Shown in pieces: positions 61,419 through 64,000 of a stretch of 64,000 bases of DNA. A program made the translations under genes and the position numbers. The stretch comes from Mangrovivirga halotolerans (GTDB lineage: Bacteria > Bacteroidota > Bacteroidia > Cytophagales > Cyclobacteriaceae). The stretch lies in contig NZ_JAPFQN010000004.1 in assembly GCF_026241165.1 (NCBI RefSeq), positions 247,682 to 311,681 of the forward strand. The letters run 5' to 3'. The notes under the pieces are model-generated. The model did not search any database. It had not been told where the DNA came from and saw nothing but the letters and a program-made list of their open reading frames with translations. Positions within the stretch are counted from its first letter, which is position 1. Each line of letters starts with the position of its first letter.

Positions 61419-61489
61419 GTTACAACGTTAAGGCTAAGCGGCGAACCCCATCCCTTGGGGTGGGGGATGATGCTTAGGCACTGTTGTAC
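61419..61489 (-). repeat. Family D attC-like site, best short copy
   Basis: ACAACGTTAAGGCTAAGCGG pairs with ATGCTTAGGCACTGTTGT with a single bulge, enclosing CCCATCCC / GGGGTGGGG. The site is 71 bp, begins in ACAACG and ends in GTTGTAC. It lies before the stop of the RelE/ParE-type toxin. It is the clearest single argument for attC sites in the window. Confidence 0.85.
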
Positions 61490-61495
61490 ACTGGC

Positions 61496-61792
61496 TTATA
61501 TTTTTAAATTTTTTAAATCTCTTCTAGAATCCCAAATTCTGATTATTTCTATTCGGTTTGATTTAATCAGGTAAAAAATCAAATAATGCCTAACTATTTT
61601 TATTCGAATATTCTTATAGTCTGATTTTTTCCCGGATTCAGGATTAGTTGATATTAATTTGACAGCCTGGTTGAATAAATTGTTTAATCTGATGCTATAT
61701 GTTTTGGACTTATTTCTTTTGAACCAATATTCTAAAATGTCATACTTATCCTTAACTGCACTTTTAGACCAAATTACTTCGTATTTAACCAT
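61496..61792 (-). CDS. RelE/ParE-type toxin
   Basis: This 98-residue protein has VIWSKSAVKDKYDILEYWFK, KTYSIRLNNLFNQAVKLIS, PESGKKSDYKNIRIKIVRHY and IIRIWDSRRDLKNL, the RelE/ParE fold. Members cleave mRNA or block gyrase; which applies here is not clear. It overlaps the antitoxin gene by 19 bp, the compact order of antitoxin then toxin. The pair forms a cassette. Confidence 0.92.
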   Translation of the reverse strand: MVKYEVIWSKSAVKDKYDILEYWFKRNKSKTYSIRLNNLFNQAVKLISTNPESGKKSDYKNIRIKIVRHYLIFYLIKSNRIEIIRIWDSRRDLKNLKI

Positions 61793-62007
61793 TCTTTGAA
61801 AAAATTATCAACGTCTTTCTGATTCATGGATTTACCTTCATCAATATCTTTAAGACCTTGATCAATTGCACTTTTTTGTTCAGTATTAAGTTCAATAATC
61901 TCTGTTGAAAGATTCATTTCTAGTTCAATCATTTCAAGCATCTCTTCGAGAATTTTTTCATCCTTAATATTCTGAATCCGTTCTAAAAGTTTCTCTCTAG
62001 TATTCAT
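61774..62007 (-). CDS. Antitoxin partner of the RelE/ParE-type toxin
   Basis: The start is set at 62007 (MNTREKLLERIQNIKDEK); the frame extends 42 codons upstream into non-conserved DNA. The 77 residues are helical, with EMLEMIELEMNLSTEIIEL and the acidic C-terminal ALDDGKSM-like DEGKSMNQKDVDNFFKEW that would bind the toxin. I do not see a DNA-binding ribbon-helix-helix signature clearly. The order antitoxin then toxin, with 19 bp overlap, is normal. Confidence 0.85.
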   Translation of the reverse strand: MNTREKLLERIQNIKDEKILEEMLEMIELEMNLSTEIIELNTEQKSAIDQGLKDIDEGKSMNQKDVDNFFKEWLNTK

Positions 62008-62160
62008 GCTATAATTATACGAAAAATATTTCATTTGGTCTTGGTAGCCCTTGCTTGTGTACAACGATCTGTGTATGGACAGTAGGGCAGATTCAAAGCT
62101 CTTCACTTTCGAGTTTGCACCAAGCCAAAACAAACGTTTTTACTTTTAATTTTCTTTTTT

Positions 62161-62256
62161 GTTAAACGTCAAAACTTTGTTTTGGCGTTGCCTGCTCAAA
62201 GAACAGGAATTTCAATTTATCACTAAATGCCCAATTGGCTATATAACTTGTTGGCA
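62161..62256 (-). repeat. Possible attC-like cassette site
   Basis: AAACGTCAAAAC and GTTTTGGCGTT form one hairpin, and the right end GGCTATATAACTTGTTGGCA has the GTTGGCA terminus next to the stop of the gene at 62269. The left arm pairs poorly with the right, so the boundaries are uncertain. It lies upstream of the antitoxin and may contain its promoter. Confidence 0.4.
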
Positions 62257-62268
62257 TTTCGTTTTTTT

Positions 62269-62757
62269 TTATTTTAATAGTTGCTCTTCTTTCATTATTT
62301 CAACAGCCTTTTCTGTTTCATTCTGTCCGTCAGTCAATGAGCCTGGAAGCATAATCAGTCGTTTTTTGATTTTTCCGTTCTCATCTTCGAACTGCACTTC
62401 AAATCTAGAACGAGTCAATCCTTTAACAGCTTTTTTAAGTTTTACAGCTTTAATTTTCTTTCGGTCGATAATTGGTGTTTCTGAATTATTTATACTACTG
62501 ACAATTCCGTAAATCAGATATAGTCCAATTAGTCCAAATAAAATTGGTTGTAAGGTCTGTCCGTTTTTAAATGCTTCATAACCAAAATAGAACAGTCCAA
62601 CTGTTATTGCTCCGTAAATTAGAAGGATTCTTGCAATATTGTTTCCAACAGTCACTTTAGTCACATTACCTAAAACCCCGTCTCTCGTCAAGACAATTTT
62701 ATCAGGAAGGATATGGCAAAATCCCGTTTTTGTCTTAAATGTCTTTTCTGATTCCAT
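62269..62757 (-). CDS. Hypothetical membrane protein with PH-like domain
   Basis: The 162-residue protein begins with TKTGFCHILPDKIVLTRDG, then two transmembrane helices at about residues 42-60 and 70-88 (ARILLIYGAITVGLFYF, ILFGLIGLYLIYGIV). A C-terminal beta-rich domain follows (KAVKLKKAVKGLTRSRFEVQ). This arrangement resembles small bacterial PH-like membrane proteins. I assign no function. It is a single-gene cassette. Confidence 0.75.
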   Translation of the reverse strand: MESEKTFKTKTGFCHILPDKIVLTRDGVLGNVTKVTVGNNIARILLIYGAITVGLFYFGYEAFKNGQTLQPILFGLIGLYLIYGIVSSINNSETPIIDRKKIKAVKLKKAVKGLTRSRFEVQFEDENGKIKKRLIMLPGSLTDGQNETEKAVEIMKEEQLLK

Positions 62758-62774
62758 TTAGTTTTTTCAATGAA

Positions 62775-62828
62775 TGCCAACGGTTAATGTAAAATGCGTT
62801 TTAATGCATTTTTACATAGTGTTAGCTG
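62775..62828 (-). repeat. Minimal attC-like cassette site, 54 bp
   Basis: GCCAACGGTTAATGTAAAAT pairs with GCATTTTTACATAGTGTTAGC with a bulge of four bases near the outer end, leaving a loop of about eight bases. It ends in GTTAGCT. It is the shortest and simplest site of the array and closely resembles the size of small attC sites of mobile integrons. Confidence 0.82.
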
Positions 62829-62832
62829 TATG

Positions 62833-63861
62833 TTATTTCAATATTTCTACTAAAAAGTCTTCAAAAGATTCTGAAAATTTTTCGAATTCCCATTCTCCAG
62901 TTCCGTGCATACTTGTGTAAATAGCTCCTTGGCTATCACTTATATCTATACAGTAAGGGTCTGCTCCCGATTCAGCAATAACAACAAAATTATTTGGCCA
63001 ATCATTAATTATTTCATCTTTTATTGGATTATATGAGTATCCTTCTTGTCGCTTGATTAAATCATTAGCGCCATAAAGATTTAAGCCCTGAAAAAAATTA
63101 TCATTATCAATGTAAACATTGAGTGGGGAGTACTTTTTTAAAAACTCGAGGTAACCCGTTGGTAAATCCCATTTTTTTTCAATTTCTAAAATCTTGTTTT
63201 CATCGGCAATTGTTAGCCAGTCCGAAGGATTAGATAAATCTTGATTAGTGTTTCGCTCAATTTTTAATAAGTTATCAAGTTTTGCTACTATCTTTTCAAA
63301 TTCTGTTTTCGGGTTATCTAATGATGGATGTCTTAAAGGTTCTTCGTATCCGCTTCCTGAATTATACCCATTTTCTTTCCATTCAATTATTTCATCGATT
63401 CGTAAATCACTTACTTTCCAATAACCAGGATCTTTAGGCAAATCTCTATCAAAAGGTTGATCACTATGGGCGGCAAGACTTTTTATTGCTTTTGATCTAC
63501 TTGCTAACTCGACATTTTCATCTGTCAGTAATTCTAAAAGCTGATCGTAGCAATTGAACCCCTTAGTTTTTAAAAGTCCATCTATTCCCCAATAGGTCAA
63601 TTTGGATTGAGTTATTGCCCACTCAAAGAAGGGAATGTAATTAGCTTCATTAACCTTAATTAGCCTAATAATATCGGATAATAGAAAATTTCGCCAATGT
63701 AACAATTGTCCCGAACGGCAATAGTCCATTAATATTTCTAAGACTTTTTCTCGACTGTTTTCAGAGAAATTCTTAACCAATTTATTCTTTAGTTTACTGA
63801 ATTTGCTTCCGTCAGTTTCAGAGAAAATTTCTTTTTCAAATTGTTCAATCGATTTTGCCAT
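62833..63861 (-). CDS. SMI1/KNR4 (SUKH) family protein with HEAT-like N-terminus
   Basis: In this 342-residue protein the first about 200 residues are helical repeats (YWGIDGLLKTKGFNCYDQ, NVELASRSKAIKSLAAHSD) that resemble HEAT or armadillo units. Then comes a SUKH-type domain: LTIADENKILEIEKKWDLP, GYLEFLKKYSPLNVYID and the strand VVIAESGADPYCIDI, then TGEWEFEKFSESFEDFLVEI. SUKH proteins are known as immunity proteins against polymorphic toxins. No toxin lies next to it, so as a single cassette gene it could protect against a neighbour's toxin. Confidence 0.88.
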   Translation of the reverse strand: MAKSIEQFEKEIFSETDGSKFSKLKNKLVKNFSENSREKVLEILMDYCRSGQLLHWRNFLLSDIIRLIKVNEANYIPFFEWAITQSKLTYWGIDGLLKTKGFNCYDQLLELLTDENVELASRSKAIKSLAAHSDQPFDRDLPKDPGYWKVSDLRIDEIIEWKENGYNSGSGYEEPLRHPSLDNPKTEFEKIVAKLDNLLKIERNTNQDLSNPSDWLTIADENKILEIEKKWDLPTGYLEFLKKYSPLNVYIDNDNFFQGLNLYGANDLIKRQEGYSYNPIKDEIINDWPNNFVVIAESGADPYCIDISDSQGAIYTSMHGTGEWEFEKFSESFEDFLVEILK

Positions 63862-63878
63862 AGTGATTCTGAATTACA

Positions 63879-64000
63879 GCTAACGTTCAATGTATGAGTT
63901 TGTGGCGGATTATCGTGCCGATTTCGCGTCCGATAGGACAGTGAAATCCAGCGAGAATCCGATGCCACACCTGGCACCACAGCCGCCATAACTTATACAA
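63879..64000 (-). repeat. Family C attC-like site, cut by the window edge
   Basis: GCTAACGTTCAATGTATGAG opens it, and GCCGCCATAACTTATACAA at the edge is the start of the right arm. The centre GTGCCGATTTCGCGTCCGAT, AGGACAGTGAAATCCAGCGA is shared with 51590 and 60076. The GTTRRRY end should lie just past the window, showing that the array continues there. Confidence 0.8.

Noticed and set aside
62008..62133. N-terminal extension of the RelE/ParE antitoxin
   Set aside because: The extra 42 residues are not typical for the small antitoxin and begin in an intergenic repeat-like region; the Met at 62007 gives a normal protein.
1..64000. Prophage, transposon or conjugative element as the main explanation for the repeats
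   Set aside because: No structural phage gene, transposase, relaxase or target-site duplication was seen; the repeats sit at gene ends in constant orientation, which suits attC sites better.

Overview
The window is AT-rich and looks like the chromosome of a Bacteroidota bacterium, probably a free-living, Cytophagales-like one. The evidence is a TonB-dependent receptor with an N-terminal carboxypeptidase-regulatory-like domain, many short-signal lipoproteins, DUF285/BspA-type surface lipoproteins, a GH30 glycosidase, and a few promoter boxes of the TAnnTTTG type. The genus cannot be fixed from the sequence. No rRNA, tRNA, CRISPR array, transposase or integrase gene was seen.

Almost every gene lies on the minus strand. 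The exceptions are a serine hydrolase (485), a DUF892 protein (19469), a LysR regulator (23175) and an unknown lipoprotein (26093). From 1.9 to 6.2 kb the layout is conventional: a TonB receptor and TPR gene pair, then an M43 protease with its own terminator. From 6.8 to 12 kb there are isolated hypothetical membrane proteins separated by imperfect inverted repeats. From 14 to 19 kb there is a secreted-protein operon built around a 905-residue MORN-type repeat protein. From 20 to 35 kb there are mixed single genes (SEC-C metallopeptidase, YehS/DUF1456, LysR/NTF2 pair, esterase, GH30, two DUF285 proteins) with degraded repeats and truncated genes between them. From 35 to 46.5 kb there are secreted hydrolases (two amidohydrolases, a gluzincin, DUF3500), a PLP enzyme and a KptA RNA phosphotransferase.

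From about 46.5 kb to the right edge the window reads as a cassette array. One gene, or occasionally two, alternates with a 55-130 bp imperfect inverted repeat. On the plus strand each repeat starts with (C/T)TAACG or a close variant and ends with GTTRNNN, immediately before the stop codon of the next minus-strand gene. This is the geometry of integron attC recombination sites, with R'' after each stop and R' before each start. Two stop codons (genes at 56716 and 60194) lie inside the repeat, and two toxin-antitoxin modules (HigBA and a RelE/ParE type) sit in the array. The sites fall into at least five sequence families plus several singletons. Similar but more degraded sites occur at 8.2, 25.6, 31.96, 32.6 and 33.36 kb, so the array probably once covered more of the window. 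All sites have the same orientation and look best preserved towards 64 kb, so an integrase and attI would be expected beyond the right edge.

A second repeat system, family E, is a hairpin of about 53 bp followed by about 200 bp rich in GTTTGTAACCG motifs. It recurs at about ten gene boundaries, and a shorter hairpin (GAAGTTACGCTATCGC...) sits just after several stop codons. Cargo genes include toxin-antitoxin pairs, a SUKH-type SMI1/KNR4 protein, a DUF6985-like protein, pyridoxamine-phosphate oxidase, esterases, amidohydrolases, an MBL-fold hydrolase, a beta-lactamase-fold hydrolase, and many lipoproteins and membrane proteins of unknown function.
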